Position numbers and translations under genes: made by a program
Shown here: piece after piece, positions 10,301 to 16,720 of the stretch
How positions within the stretch are numbered: position 1 is the first letter of the stretch
Layout: every line of letters begins with the position of its first letter
The notes under the pieces: model-generated
Seen by the model: the letters and a program-made list of their open reading frames with translations, nothing else
What the model was told of the DNA's origin: nothing
The model's database searches: none
Origin: Candidatus Poribacteria bacterium
GTDB lineage: Bacteria > Poribacteria > WGA-4E > JAJRTO01
DNA length: 32,812 nt
Direction of reading: 5' to 3'
Assembly: GCA_024278235.1 (NCBI GenBank)
Contig: JAJRTO010000386.1
Coordinates: 1 to 32,812 of the forward strand

Positions 10301-10811
10301 CTTCATCGGCAGCTACAGCATCTTCCGGGACGGTTCGGTGATCGCGCAGTTGAACGTTGGAACGTTGAACGTTGAACGTTCCAACGGGGGCCAAGTGACC
10401 TTCATCGACACTGAGGTGGAAGAAGAAGCCACCTACACCTACAAGGTCACGCTACACTACGTCACAGGAGCTGAATTGAGCAGTGAACCGATGACCGTGA
10501 CAGTGCTGCCGTTCATCGAAAAGACAGCCCTGCTGCCCAGCTATCCCAATCCATTCAATCCAGAGACCTGGATACCTTATGAACTGGAGCGGGAAGCAGA
10601 TGTACATATCGACATCTACGATGTACGCGGTCAGCTTGTACGCAGGCTGGACATCGGCACCCAACCGCGCGGTCGTTACACAAGTCCCGCGAAGGCTGCC
10701 CACTGGGATGGACGCACACAGATGGGCGAACGTGCAGCCAGTGGCATCTACTTCGTCCTGCTCAAGGCGGGCCACTTCACCGCTGTGCGCAAGATGGTCA
10801 TCGTCAAGTAG
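1362..10811 (+). CDS. giant 3149-aa exported multidomain protein with C-terminal sorting domain
   Basis: The start ATG (1362) follows AGGAGG (1351-1356). Residues 1-33 form a signal peptide ending SPAALA. Residues ~34-345 hold five FG-GAP-like repeats (GYINDNDRPDLIFMGVDD type, DNA period ~192 bp). PKD/Ig-like segments follow (~350-560), then a lectin-like sandwich (~636-770), a PA14-like domain (~913-1040, ending near MRWTPPGGTKQI), a carboxypeptidase-regulatory-like domain (~1083-1180), a long core with a hydrophobic stretch (~1660-1700) and coiled coil (~1783-1860), a conserved-looking 'YTDPVWSTPIFFQDPG' module (~1965), a Big_5-like Ig domain (~2263-2366), an FN3 domain (~2950-3045) and an NPFNPETWIPYEL sorting domain (~3055-3149). 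Such architecture suits a surface adhesin or matrix protein; no catalytic domain is evident. Intergenic-type repeats are embedded near the C-terminus (9667-9702, 10048-10140, 10350-10386). It leads the four-gene exported set. Confidence 0.9.
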   Translation: MMERTSLKSVAPWGWVAGWMVLLALLVSPAALADVNKPDLFLMGVAALDGADYIVYWRGNDLDTGGTVQDNWYNDLGNSVGNNNQGGGSAVGFINDNDYPDTVLMTVDDPDGSNHFRYMVLWDIRPDTGFGGTTKTSTIQVDNPALGSQNDGGGVALGYINDNDTLDLVFMGVNDSSPDTFRYAFGWDIGSDGRASSWSSIKTSGPPALGNDADGGGVALGYINDNDRPDLIFMGVDDASGANHFRYAIGWDLDTSGNVQSWTSIRKVGGLGHYNSGGGACLSYLDDNGRPDLVLMGIDNPDNGTSRWYKVGWNLDENGNPTSWSSMKTVRQDNSEFTGGGIDVLDIRQPQVTLSSPQKGSNNKVNVVLNGEGEFTAELSGRVAKADWIVVSGGTVKKRETTTTDTFRYTFTQTGDYTVRCRVTEKIGDRKRELPWVQIDAKVWERPVMASSPPDGSDASWYGDGNYYVGVAGSLVRLEATTSDTKGNQIEKYIWDFNKDNHFDENDVIQPAGQSISYVWDPSVADGRISCVAESNYSIRSEPREFKYKVYDNLEVEAGEGYAGKPNDKVRLEGQLTNRDSFSGTNVFYQWRVNSKTAMAKTGNSELKDTGTAKEDASVKTDYIELTPNVNHKSGQYEYQDLQVGERWSVSGEFWTGGGTGADEFRIYPWAGQYKVMFDEYHDLVELYRDDTLLHTLTQTDLDNSRWRPFRVAFDEGHIQVYLDHHPIIDVTDDGFEMRQSSSNYNTFTFSAWTGGMNNYHRVRNLQWTNGEPIDTDANGVSRYDGWDRDGLYEVMFTVTVKTKEGLVLEASDMGKVNIESGRPTSQPGGPYRAGIDGGNFSPAQFEGNFPDYVESDDIGHVDDWLWFFGDPYYNEHGLITEIYEYPSSYDGEALDDLNKIEDYIEKKMPLKAVKLFPNLDCPGSDGELKHRDGVSVVFSDWFYLLHRAFLDVPEAGEYTFYPKYYDGFRLKIDGQVVAEDIYRGDVEEKTVTHTFDAPGRYPIEFAYFASTGRAGFIMRWTPPGGTKQIIPPEQFFSGKFSQGTWNPTHAYSKEGRYSARLKVHSEHGKWSTEQKAQVTVIDGRIAGIVRASDRRTPVPDVKLTLKSPHVDVDVLKRIAEEDSNLNVTTDGDGIYTYTAGDGEYSFENIPLGGYRVYAHKQNGDTHEFEKSPLVTELDLSTSNRPAIDFVDLSVFSVRGSIVYDIQLGGKDIYVKEVVIKAQAIGSTNTLESLPSLAASENGRGNYKLPLFTGKYLFKPELRGHDIQINEDVSDYDPDTGLVTIDRSRDDIHFTDSTKYVLTVFTTDSGDHPISTYPSNFSNEGDPLVVTASRDEGSTDGEIVEYYEDGELSKTKVEFELPPGEYTIKIQGAEPETQEVTLDGEDAEVTMNIPVQIDLEFVTPDGEGTYKPKLFVGEEGQRFLELFGLTEDDNPVGYMYYYKPEPQEHTYTVKATANGHPVLGYQLIVTDNVSMITNDEAEEQQIPVNTEPDDEEDDEQMAARGKYDYTVVGGLPKPTSDDPPLASPKTITFHAEAEGYEDSEPISDDVTVLGQIQKGDESKIVAIPSMNYSVLHDPPGDGSYSYFEDTARIKGMISNMQIRVPADWDWSRLSMDYPSIPVYPAPWSDNREYLPGDLEKVRLLDDQDPKNMQGYFVAGALIEAYKGGLSLLVGPYAYLVRLAGVGITMAKIATGASVVPGIHFLQYQVTPTRRIQTPVGDTLPDQLGPGKGDVYFGEGWTLALQEKYFLGIVWNEGTQSWDLDTRAEMTYDLLNRHNQYTYTAREIEDIITDLDQAIADADDSTPEGQEEKNRLTSSRDSWQKYLNRNLAYKWRKNLEKPTDERQSFEEFRQAENLSGDHETLIFNAGPAFEYSRSILNSDVSSYSVNTSVGTNSSMAMGQVQEVGPTTFGGKVVISYQTGAQVSISSGHTLGRSWQSGQEIEQKVGFVLQDNDIGDSISTYVYTDPVWSTPIFFQDPGSVTSDPWENGTNRAVDFTLELLQGPTDKFDYGGAGHYELKFTYDGQRELEASSVAFQLFASPAANTDNLTFRFNGDPGPFNVYLSQRSKTATVVVSVYPPEEDKDNPDEKTYPVVIGAIESADAQIYREIRRDVTFADQRAPRGIVVIPYDGERISPEFFPSDDPFKIQVVTHDTDLKKMQLEVRSKRPDGTWDAWSVLDSLVWQEGGTNENVTLFKYAEREPAYWEYTFKWNDTSISNLGVGEYALRAVAIDKATRSDNPGFEGNVDLNPPQIVFQVDSAKPSVLTTLPDYQSKESERIYRGELSAIFTDDMRPHDFTSSTFKVVDLLKGAQTVSGFVSYSPTLRKAIFVPDEAFRPNGHYRTTIKTDVRDLAGNPLDNEFSWTWRTTDAPFEENWSIALRATDGTSNDANNIASVEYAVADGEDEHDARAVPSLASQMRLSFVNRAIVDGMGDPIELERDARPADGRLEHHWFCVVNNAPEGADVSIYYTPSTKLRRSKTTRQYQNLYLVEFDRDGRVANRIELEPSDAPVDEDTGEIGEVHAYTYTNSATRDDGGTTYNFDIASRYFRLDVQKVSLVATSLESGSSGWQFLSVPITPQRDDPFVNLGDDIDPFQLYTYDTELAGYRIYPLDLGYVSLMEGHGYFTRFEGSTEIDVGGSSNHDNVELALDEIGWHAIGNPFVLDVNVADLSFSDGTTSKSFDQAASDGWVNGILYRWVTGDSDAYGEVTTPTQDAGATATALEPWDGAWLRTSVANLTLTIPAPPGVADADSPLPASYTPPMAPGIEDSKLQIADLREGGFRLPLQLRSAFASDVTTQLGTHALAQVGHDSFDQSEPPTLGQTVSLYFDHSDWDESPDLYNRDYQPTLQPGESRTWQLTAFSDKPRTEMTLSWEDAIANVPRDVMLWIRDASEGSTFNVERSDVPSGEDQPANPRTRQHVNDLDMRQTTSLNITSESRITRVPLEIRAERFVLTPPQDVQVVAGEKQVTVQWRADDNPFIGSYSIFRDGSVIAQLNVGTLNVERSNGGQVTFIDTEVEEEATYTYKVTLHYVTGAELSSEPMTVTVLPFIEKTALLPSYPNPFNPETWIPYELEREADVHIDIYDVRGQLVRRLDIGTQPRGRYTSPAKAAHWDGRTQMGERAASGIYFVLLKAGHFTAVRKMVIVK
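10053..10070. repeat. 18-bp perfect AACGTT palindrome inside the giant gene
   Basis: ACGTTCAACGTTGAACGT is its own reverse complement. With flanking GTTCC/GGAC words it covers 10048-10081 and is translated as ...FNVERSDVP. Just after it (about 10096-10133), 'aacccgcgaacgcgccaaca'-type DNA again looks intergenic. The segment sits in a linker between the large core and the FN3 domain. Confidence 0.7.
10355..10386. repeat. second AACGTT palindrome, inside the FN3 domain of the giant gene
   Basis: CGTTGGAACGTT (10355-10366) and AACGTTCCAACG (10375-10386) are exact inverted arms around GAACGTTG, and the DNA is a near-tandem array of (G)TTGAACG. It is translated as LNVGTLNVERSNGG, sharing NVERS with the first copy. 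It lies where a short FN3 loop would be expected, so about 14 residues appear inserted in frame. Confidence 0.7.
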
Positions 10812-10834
10812 GGCGAAACACCGTTTCGCCCTAC
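10808..10834. repeat. 12-bp-stem palindrome starting at the giant gene's stop codon
   Basis: GTAGGGCGAAAC (10808-10819) and GTTTCGCCCTAC (10823-10834) are exact inverted arms with loop ACC. The left arm contains the TAG stop (10809-10811). It could act as a 3' mRNA-stabilising stem or weak terminator (no T tract follows), and it shares the GTAGGG...CCCTAC ends of the REP-like family. Confidence 0.65.
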
Positions 10835-10868
10835 AGCCTAAGTAATCCCCAGTCGAAAGGAGGAAACG

Positions 10869-13139
10869 ATGCGCCGTCGAATTGGATTGGTCACCCTCGC
10901 GATGATGCTGCTTGTCCTGCATGTGCATGCACAGGTAACAGTCTCGATTCCCACGGACCTGACTGCACCGCCGCAGGCCGGCAGAATGCAGATTCCAGTC
11001 CGGATAACGGATGTGACGGACCTGGGAATCATCAGTGCCGACCTGACGTTGGCTTATGATACGGATGTGCTGGATATGGTGGGGGTCAGTCTGCAAGGCA
11101 CCATCGCGCAGGCTGGGATGAAGTCGGCCGGGATTGACGATGCAGCGGGAGAAGTGCGCATCGCCATCATCGCATCGACTCCGCTGACAGGCGCGGGGGT
11201 GCTGGCATATCTCGTGTGCGATGTCATCGTGCAGACAGCCGGTGAGACGAGTGACCTTGTATTCGCAAAGGCGCACCTGAATGCAGGACTCGTGCCGACT
11301 CTGACCAGCGATGGGTTGCTCACAGTGACCGGTGAACCTACACAAACCCCTGCCATCATTACCGTTTCACTTCCAGATAGCTTAAGTTTCCCACCGGGGG
11401 TGACACGTCTCGCAATCCCCATCAGTGTGACTGATCTCACCGAGTTGGATGTGATCAGTGCAACCATGCGTATCAGCTACGACTCGGGTGTGCTGGTTGG
11501 GTTGGGGGCATCGCTGGTGGAGACGATAGCTGAAGGCGGACTGGTCGCTGCCTTGCCAGATGATATTGCAGGTTCGCTGGAACTGAGCCTGATCTTCTCT
11601 ACACCCGAGCAGCCTGCTCTGAAGGGCAGTGGAGTGTTGATCTATGCTCAATTCGATGTGCGGACCGACGCCGTGAATATCACGACCCCACTCACGATAA
11701 CGCACGCGCTGTTCAACGATGACAGCTATGCGACGCTGATTCTTGATGGGCAAGTCACCATCAATGCAGGAGACAGGCGCCAGCAACGTGACGTTCTGGC
11801 CAACACCGCCTACGAGTTGGATCTGTTCGACGTGACGGTGCAAATCCCCGGCGATGCCCTGGACATCGACGGCCAACTGGAGGTGTCGATACCCTACAGT
11901 ACGCCCCACTTGCTGGGTGGTTTGTCCGGCGTAGATCGCGTGTATGATGTGCGTTTCATGGGCAATGAGGATCTGACCTTCCGCGAGCCCATACATCTCA
12001 TCTTCAACTACCGGGATGTGGACATCCCCGCCCATGTGGCTGAAGACAGTCTGCATGTGTATCGCGAGCAGGATGGTTTGTGGCAATACGTGGAGGGCAT
12101 TCAAGATGCGGCGGAGGACACCATCGACGTGGCGCTGGATCACTTTTCAACCTACGCGCTGTTGGGAGGATACGGATATGGAGATGTGACGGGAAATGGC
12201 GAGATCAGCCCGTTCGATGCTTCTCTGGTCCTGCAAAAATCAGTGTATCTGATCGGGGATCTGCCTCCACCGGATCGTCCTGCCTTCTTTTTCCAGACAT
12301 CGGATGTGAGTGGCAATGGCGAAATCAGCCCGTTCGATGCGGGCATGATACTCCGCAAGTCGATTCATCTGGCGCCGCATCCCAATTCACCGGATGAGAT
12401 GCGTTTCCCCATCGAGACGACTCTCCCCGATGCAGCTCCTGCGCTGCCGATCAAACGGATAGACATGCTGTCCACCCATACCAGCCAATCGGGCGGATGG
12501 GTATCGATGACATGGTCCCTCACAGAGGCAGCGCAGGAGCTGTCCCCAAACATCCTCTCTCTGGAATTGGTATGGAACTATCCTCAGAACAGCGTTCAGC
12601 GTCTTTCTGTACATCCTCACATCCAGAGCCCATCTGCAGTGACCCAGAGCAGTTCACAACCCGGCACACTGCGGCTGGGGATGGTATCTGCAGTTGGATT
12701 ACCCTCCGATGAACCCCTGATGACACTGCGGTGGTGGCAAGGAAAGGCCATCGACCAACAGTTCCTACGTGGGATGCGTGTTCGACTGAATGACGTGGAT
12801 GTGCCCATTGCAGGAAACACGCTGACAGAAGTCAGCTCATTCCTGTCTTCCACCCGGTTATACGCAAACTATCCCAATCCCTGCAACCCTGAGACGTGGA
12901 TTCCCTTCACGCTGGAATCCACGGTACCAGTATCGATGCGCATCTTCGATAGCCGGGGTTACCTCGTGCGCGAACTTGAACTGGGTATCAGAGAACCTGG
13001 AGCCTACTTGACTCGGGATAGAGCCGCACATTGGGACGGGCGCAATCACAAGGGCGAACGGGTTGCCAGCGGTCTTTACACTTACCAACTCAAAGCCGGA
13101 AGCACCACGTTCACACGAAAACTTGTGGTGGCAAAATAG
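10869..13139 (+). CDS. exported protein with two cohesin-like domains, dockerin-like repeats and sorting domain
   Basis: The 756-aa product starts at ATG 10869, six bases after GGAGG (10859-10863). Residues 1-22 are a signal peptide (cut after HVHA). Two cohesin-like beta-sandwiches follow (~23-150 and ~160-300), each with a 'pvritdvt.l..isa.l.l.YD..vL' pattern and a 'G.l..slifstp..l.GsGvL.y..fdV' pattern. Residues ~300-430 are a beta-rich module ending in DHFSTYALLG. Residues ~436-500 carry two dockerin-type calcium loops, DVTGNGEISPFDASLVLQKS and DVSGNGEISPFDAGMILRKS. The last ~95 residues are a sorting domain (YPNPCNPETWIPF...AHWDGR). Cohesins bind dockerins in cellulosomes; having both on one chain suggests self-association or chain building. 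It lies 57 bp after the giant gene, probably cotranscribed. The domain calls are by eye, without structure prediction. Confidence 0.85.
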   Translation: MRRRIGLVTLAMMLLVLHVHAQVTVSIPTDLTAPPQAGRMQIPVRITDVTDLGIISADLTLAYDTDVLDMVGVSLQGTIAQAGMKSAGIDDAAGEVRIAIIASTPLTGAGVLAYLVCDVIVQTAGETSDLVFAKAHLNAGLVPTLTSDGLLTVTGEPTQTPAIITVSLPDSLSFPPGVTRLAIPISVTDLTELDVISATMRISYDSGVLVGLGASLVETIAEGGLVAALPDDIAGSLELSLIFSTPEQPALKGSGVLIYAQFDVRTDAVNITTPLTITHALFNDDSYATLILDGQVTINAGDRRQQRDVLANTAYELDLFDVTVQIPGDALDIDGQLEVSIPYSTPHLLGGLSGVDRVYDVRFMGNEDLTFREPIHLIFNYRDVDIPAHVAEDSLHVYREQDGLWQYVEGIQDAAEDTIDVALDHFSTYALLGGYGYGDVTGNGEISPFDASLVLQKSVYLIGDLPPPDRPAFFFQTSDVSGNGEISPFDAGMILRKSIHLAPHPNSPDEMRFPIETTLPDAAPALPIKRIDMLSTHTSQSGGWVSMTWSLTEAAQELSPNILSLELVWNYPQNSVQRLSVHPHIQSPSAVTQSSSQPGTLRLGMVSAVGLPSDEPLMTLRWWQGKAIDQQFLRGMRVRLNDVDVPIAGNTLTEVSSFLSSTRLYANYPNPCNPETWIPFTLESTVPVSMRIFDSRGYLVRELELGIREPGAYLTRDRAAHWDGRNHKGERVASGLYTYQLKAGSTTFTRKLVVAK

Positions 13140-13192
13140 AGACTGGAAACGAGGGCATGACTTTCGGTATCGATGAAAAGGAAAGCACAACG

Positions 13193-14110
13193 ATGAAATA
13201 CTATCATGTCAGACGTGAGACATCAGGCTGGAGGCGTGAGACGAAAACCAGACTCCCAGACTCACCGCTCTCGTCTCCAGTCCCTGACGTCAGTTTGTGG
13301 AACCTGTTCGTAGCTGGATTCTCAGTCTTATTGTTTTTCGCATTGCTTTACTCCTATGCTGCCGAGCCAGTGATGTTCGCCATTCCTCCCGACCTTGCTG
13401 CAAGCCCGGGAGCCACAGACGTGAAGGTGCCGGTCAACATCACCGATGTCACGGGTTTGAATGTCATCAGTGTACATCTCATGGTCACATACGATACGGA
13501 GGTGCTGACTGCTACCGGTATCGACACCACAGATGCACTGGGCCAGGGGAGTATTGCGGAAGTCAACATCGAAGACAATCTGGGCCGTATCGAAATAGGG
13601 CTCATCACAGCCACCCCCTTGAGTGGCAATGGCACGTTGCTGTACATCGTGTTTGATGTGGACACGGATGACCCTCAGGCACGGAGTGATCTGAATTTCG
13701 CCCAAGCACGTATGAATGAGGGTGAGGTGAACACGCTTACCAGCAATGGCGACATCGCACTCCCCGTGACGTTTGTCCAATTCATCGCACGCACCGACAC
13801 CGACGCACAAGTGATCATCCTCGAATGGCAGACCACCAGCGAACCGAATAACCTGGGTTTCACCGTGTACCGCAGTGAGATACAAGGGGACGCCTATGAG
13901 AAGTTAGGTTGGGTTCCGAGCAAGGAGGGCCACAACGCGTTTCAGGACTACCGGTTTGTGGATGACACTGCACGGCTGGATGGCAGCTACCGTTACATGT
14001 TGGTTCCAATCGATCTTGTGGGCAACCAGGGTCAACCTGCGACCGTGTCGATAGGGCAGATGGTTCAAGTGATGAAACGAGTGATGTGGGCAAGCTTCAG
14101 GAGGAACTAG
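13193..14110 (+). CDS. exported single-cohesin-like protein with FN3-like tail
   Basis: I choose ATG 13193 (MKYYHVRRE..., 305 aa). An upstream in-frame ATG at 13157 is possible, but translation from 13031 would overlap the preceding gene. The N-terminus is unusual: residues 6-33 are basic and proline-rich and are encoded by a GTGAGAC-type repeat, and only then comes a hydrophobic signal/anchor helix (~34-55, FVAGFSVLLFFALLYSYAA). Residues ~57-190 are one cohesin-like domain, closely similar to the first cohesin of the upstream protein (VTYDTEVLTATG; ITATPLSGNGTLLYIVFDVD). Residues ~195-290 resemble an FN3 domain (ILEWQTTSEPNNLGFTVYRS). It lacks both a dockerin-like segment and the sorting domain of its neighbours, so it may stay membrane-attached by an uncleaved helix. 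Confidence 0.8.
   Translation: MKYYHVRRETSGWRRETKTRLPDSPLSSPVPDVSLWNLFVAGFSVLLFFALLYSYAAEPVMFAIPPDLAASPGATDVKVPVNITDVTGLNVISVHLMVTYDTEVLTATGIDTTDALGQGSIAEVNIEDNLGRIEIGLITATPLSGNGTLLYIVFDVDTDDPQARSDLNFAQARMNEGEVNTLTSNGDIALPVTFVQFIARTDTDAQVIILEWQTTSEPNNLGFTVYRSEIQGDAYEKLGWVPSKEGHNAFQDYRFVDDTARLDGSYRYMLVPIDLVGNQGQPATVSIGQMVQVMKRVMWASFRRN
13208..13292. repeat. GTGAGAC-type spacer repeat within the signal-peptide region
   Basis: GTGAGAC occurs at 13215-13221 and 13236-13242, each in a GACGTGAGAC/GGCGTGAGAC setting, followed by GACTC/AGACTCAC words and TCGTCTCCAG (13271-13280), a partial inverse of CTGGAG...AGACGA on the left. The composition matches the intergenic GAGAC array at 14107-14138, yet here it is read as RRETSGWRRETKTR and a Pro/Ser stretch. 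Confidence 0.55.
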
Positions 14111-14138
14111 AGACTCGAGACTAGGGACTCGAGACGAC
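14107..14138. repeat. GACTCGAGACTAGG imperfect tandem spacer
   Basis: The stop of the single-cohesin gene (14108-14110) opens a short imperfect tandem in which GACTCGAGAC occurs twice, separated by TAGG. It fills almost the whole gap before the next gene's AGGAGG (14141-14146). It looks like slippage- or transposition-derived filler, not a protein-binding site. Confidence 0.55.
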
Positions 14139-14152
14139 ACAGGAGGAAACCG

Positions 14153-16720
14153 ATGACCTTGCGAAATAGGCGTACCGAACGAGACCGATTTTCATCGATA
14201 ACAATAGCCATCAGTGCGTTGCTTTTGGTACTCGCTTCTCTGGGACATGCCGAACTTTACTGGGCGCACGATGCTGGCATCGACACGGCTGGATTTGAAG
14301 GCGAAGCGCAGCGGCAGGCTTACGCGGTTGCGAGCCAATCCATTGGAGCCAGTGAACCCAACCAGGTCACTGTCGATGCCGACGATGCGAAATTCTACTG
14401 GACGCAGAGCCAGTCAGGTGCTGATGGCATCACATTCGAGTATTCGCTCTGGGCTGCCAACCTGGATGGTACCAATCCACAACAGGTTTTGAGCAACAGC
14501 ACCTTCATCAACAATGCCATCACTCCCAACCTGTTCCCATTCACCATCGACACTGCCGATAACATGATGCTCTGGCCGGTGGGAGGCAGCATCGTCTCGC
14601 GCCTTCCCGTCTCGGGCATCGGAGTGGCGGAGCAACTCGCACTCGTCGATGGAACCATCACCGCCATGAGCGTCGATGCGGCCAGCCACAGGCTCTACTG
14701 GATTGTCGAGACAACCACAGGCATCAAGCTCCAGCGACTCAGTCTCGACCCTCCAGGCGGGTCCCCGCCTGTCCCCAACCCCGTCGAGGATGTGCTCACA
14801 CTCACCGATACAATACCATCCGTAATGCTGGCCGTCGATACGGGTGTCACAGGCAGGGCCTATTGGATCGGTTTGAACGACAGCTTGCACACGGTCATCC
14901 GATACGCCGACCTGGTCGTGCCAAGTCAGGGGGACCTACGTGACCTCGATTTCACCGCTATCACCAGTCTCACTCTCGACCCCAACAACGGAAAGCTTTA
15001 CTGGATCGCAGAAGGATTCGATTCCACAGTGTTCGACTACGTCTCGATGGTGAATCGTGGCAACCTGGATGGCAGCGGGACGGTGGAAACGGTCGTAACA
15101 GGGCTGGAGAGCAGTTGGCGCAGCAGTCTGGGCATCGACACAACGGGTCAACGACTCTACTGGACTCGTTCCACACGGGACACGACCACGTTCAGCATCT
15201 CAGGCACACTCCAGTGGGCAAACATCGCGGATGGCATCCCTCAAGAGATCCTGTTCGGAGCATCCTCGCCTCCAGTGGGCATCGTCGCCAATGCAGCTCA
15301 GGGGAAGCTCTATTGGACCAATCCTGGCCAGAGAAGCATCCAGCGTGCCAACCTGGATGGCACTCAACTCGAATCGGACTACATCACAGGACTCAGCTCC
15401 CCTGAAGCCGTCACGATGGACATGGTCAACCAGAAGCTCTACTGGACGACAGAAAGTGCGATACAGACCGCGACCCCGATTGTGCAGAATGTGCTGACAG
15501 GTCTGGATTCACTGAGGGGGATTGCGGTGGATGGAGACACCCAGACGCTCTACTGGGCATCAGGGGAGAAGCTGCAGAAGGCGAGTCTCTCCAATCCCAC
15601 TGATACACAGACCGACCTGGTGACGGGTTTGGCCTCGCCGATGGGAGTGGCTCTCGACCTGAAATCGGACAAACTCTACTGGGCAGACTCAGGGGCTGGT
15701 CTGATACAATCCTGCAATCTGGATGGGAGCAACGTGCAGACGGTGGTATCTGGCGTATCGAGTCCGAAGGGAATAGCCGTGGACACACATCAGGGGCGTG
15801 TCTACTGGACGACGAAGAACCGCATCCACTCCTCGAACCTGGATGGGAGCGATGTGCAGGATATCGGGGTTGTGAGCGATGGGAATCAGTACCTGACACT
15901 GACCTCGAAGGGGTTTCCTCTGGGGGATGTGAGTGGAGACAGCCAGGTGAATGCCTACGATGCGGCGTTGGTGCTTCAGTATGCGGTGGGACTCATTGAT
16001 GTCTTCCCGGTCGAAGCATTAATGGGGCATGCCCCTGCTGACACGTCACCTCAGCACTACCAGGTGACGGTTGCGACAGTGAATGCGAAGCCCGGGGAAC
16101 GGGTTTCTGTACCCGTCGAGATTGACCGTTCCTCGGAGTATCTGTCCGGGGCATTCCGCCTGGAGTATGACCCGAGTGTGCTGAGAGCGACCCATGTGTA
16201 TCTGGGTCTGACGGGTGCGTATTGGCAGGCGAACATCGAGCGTGCTGGTGAAGTGCGTGTGGCATTCGTGAGCACTCGTGCAACCAGCGATACGGTTCCT
16301 CTGTTCGTGGTCGAGTTCGAAATATCCGGGACCGTTCCGACGGAGAGTGTGCTGACGCTTGCGGATGTGGAGTTGTCGAACAGCCTGTCGGTGCGGCGAC
16401 AGAATGGATATGTGCGCGTGTTACCGGGTCAGACCCGTCTGTTGCCGAACTTCCCCAATCCGTTCAACCCGGAGACGTGGATACCCTACGAACTGACTCA
16501 AGATGCTGACGTGCGCCTCAGCATTTTTGATTCTCAGGGGCGACTTGTCCGGACGTTGCTTGAGCAGTATCAACCAGCGGGAAGCTACGCAACCCGTCAG
16601 GCAGCAGCCTATTGGGATGGACGCACCCAAACAGGGGAATCCGCCGCAAGCGGCGTCTATTTCTATCAACTCATCGCTGACGATTTCACCGCGATGCGCA
16701 AGATGATCATCGCCAGGTAG
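14153..16720 (+). CDS. exported YWTD beta-propeller protein with dockerin-like, cohesin-like and sorting domains
   Basis: The 855-aa product starts at ATG 14153 after AGGAGG (14141-14146). It has a signal peptide ending near SLGHA (~34). Residues ~35-585 contain about eleven LDL-receptor class B type units (KLYWTNPGQRSIQRANLDG, KLYWADSGAGLIQSCNLDGS), enough for one six-bladed propeller plus most of a second. At ~590-615 one dockerin-like calcium loop follows (GDVSGDSQVNAYDAALVLQY), then a cohesin-like domain (~634-758: RVSVPVEIDRSSEYLSGAF...LEYDPSVL) and an NPFNPETWIPYEL sorting domain (~762-855). The propeller may bind a ligand or glycan, while dockerin and cohesin parts could tie it to its neighbours. 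There is only one dockerin half, versus two in the 10869 gene. No clear terminator follows. Confidence 0.87.
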   Translation: MTLRNRRTERDRFSSITIAISALLLVLASLGHAELYWAHDAGIDTAGFEGEAQRQAYAVASQSIGASEPNQVTVDADDAKFYWTQSQSGADGITFEYSLWAANLDGTNPQQVLSNSTFINNAITPNLFPFTIDTADNMMLWPVGGSIVSRLPVSGIGVAEQLALVDGTITAMSVDAASHRLYWIVETTTGIKLQRLSLDPPGGSPPVPNPVEDVLTLTDTIPSVMLAVDTGVTGRAYWIGLNDSLHTVIRYADLVVPSQGDLRDLDFTAITSLTLDPNNGKLYWIAEGFDSTVFDYVSMVNRGNLDGSGTVETVVTGLESSWRSSLGIDTTGQRLYWTRSTRDTTTFSISGTLQWANIADGIPQEILFGASSPPVGIVANAAQGKLYWTNPGQRSIQRANLDGTQLESDYITGLSSPEAVTMDMVNQKLYWTTESAIQTATPIVQNVLTGLDSLRGIAVDGDTQTLYWASGEKLQKASLSNPTDTQTDLVTGLASPMGVALDLKSDKLYWADSGAGLIQSCNLDGSNVQTVVSGVSSPKGIAVDTHQGRVYWTTKNRIHSSNLDGSDVQDIGVVSDGNQYLTLTSKGFPLGDVSGDSQVNAYDAALVLQYAVGLIDVFPVEALMGHAPADTSPQHYQVTVATVNAKPGERVSVPVEIDRSSEYLSGAFRLEYDPSVLRATHVYLGLTGAYWQANIERAGEVRVAFVSTRATSDTVPLFVVEFEISGTVPTESVLTLADVELSNSLSVRRQNGYVRVLPGQTRLLPNFPNPFNPETWIPYELTQDADVRLSIFDSQGRLVRTLLEQYQPAGSYATRQAAAYWDGRTQTGESAASGVYFYQLIADDFTAMRKMIIAR

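Noticed and set aside
13031-13192. longer N-terminus for the single-cohesin protein
   Set aside because: It would overlap the end of the cohesin/dockerin gene by about 110 bp, and its translation is out-of-frame sorting-domain DNA.
16024-16035. GGGGCATGCCCC palindrome inside the YWTD gene
   Set aside because: Only 12 bp and within a linker; it lacks the GTAGGG ends of the REP-like family and may be chance in GC-rich DNA.
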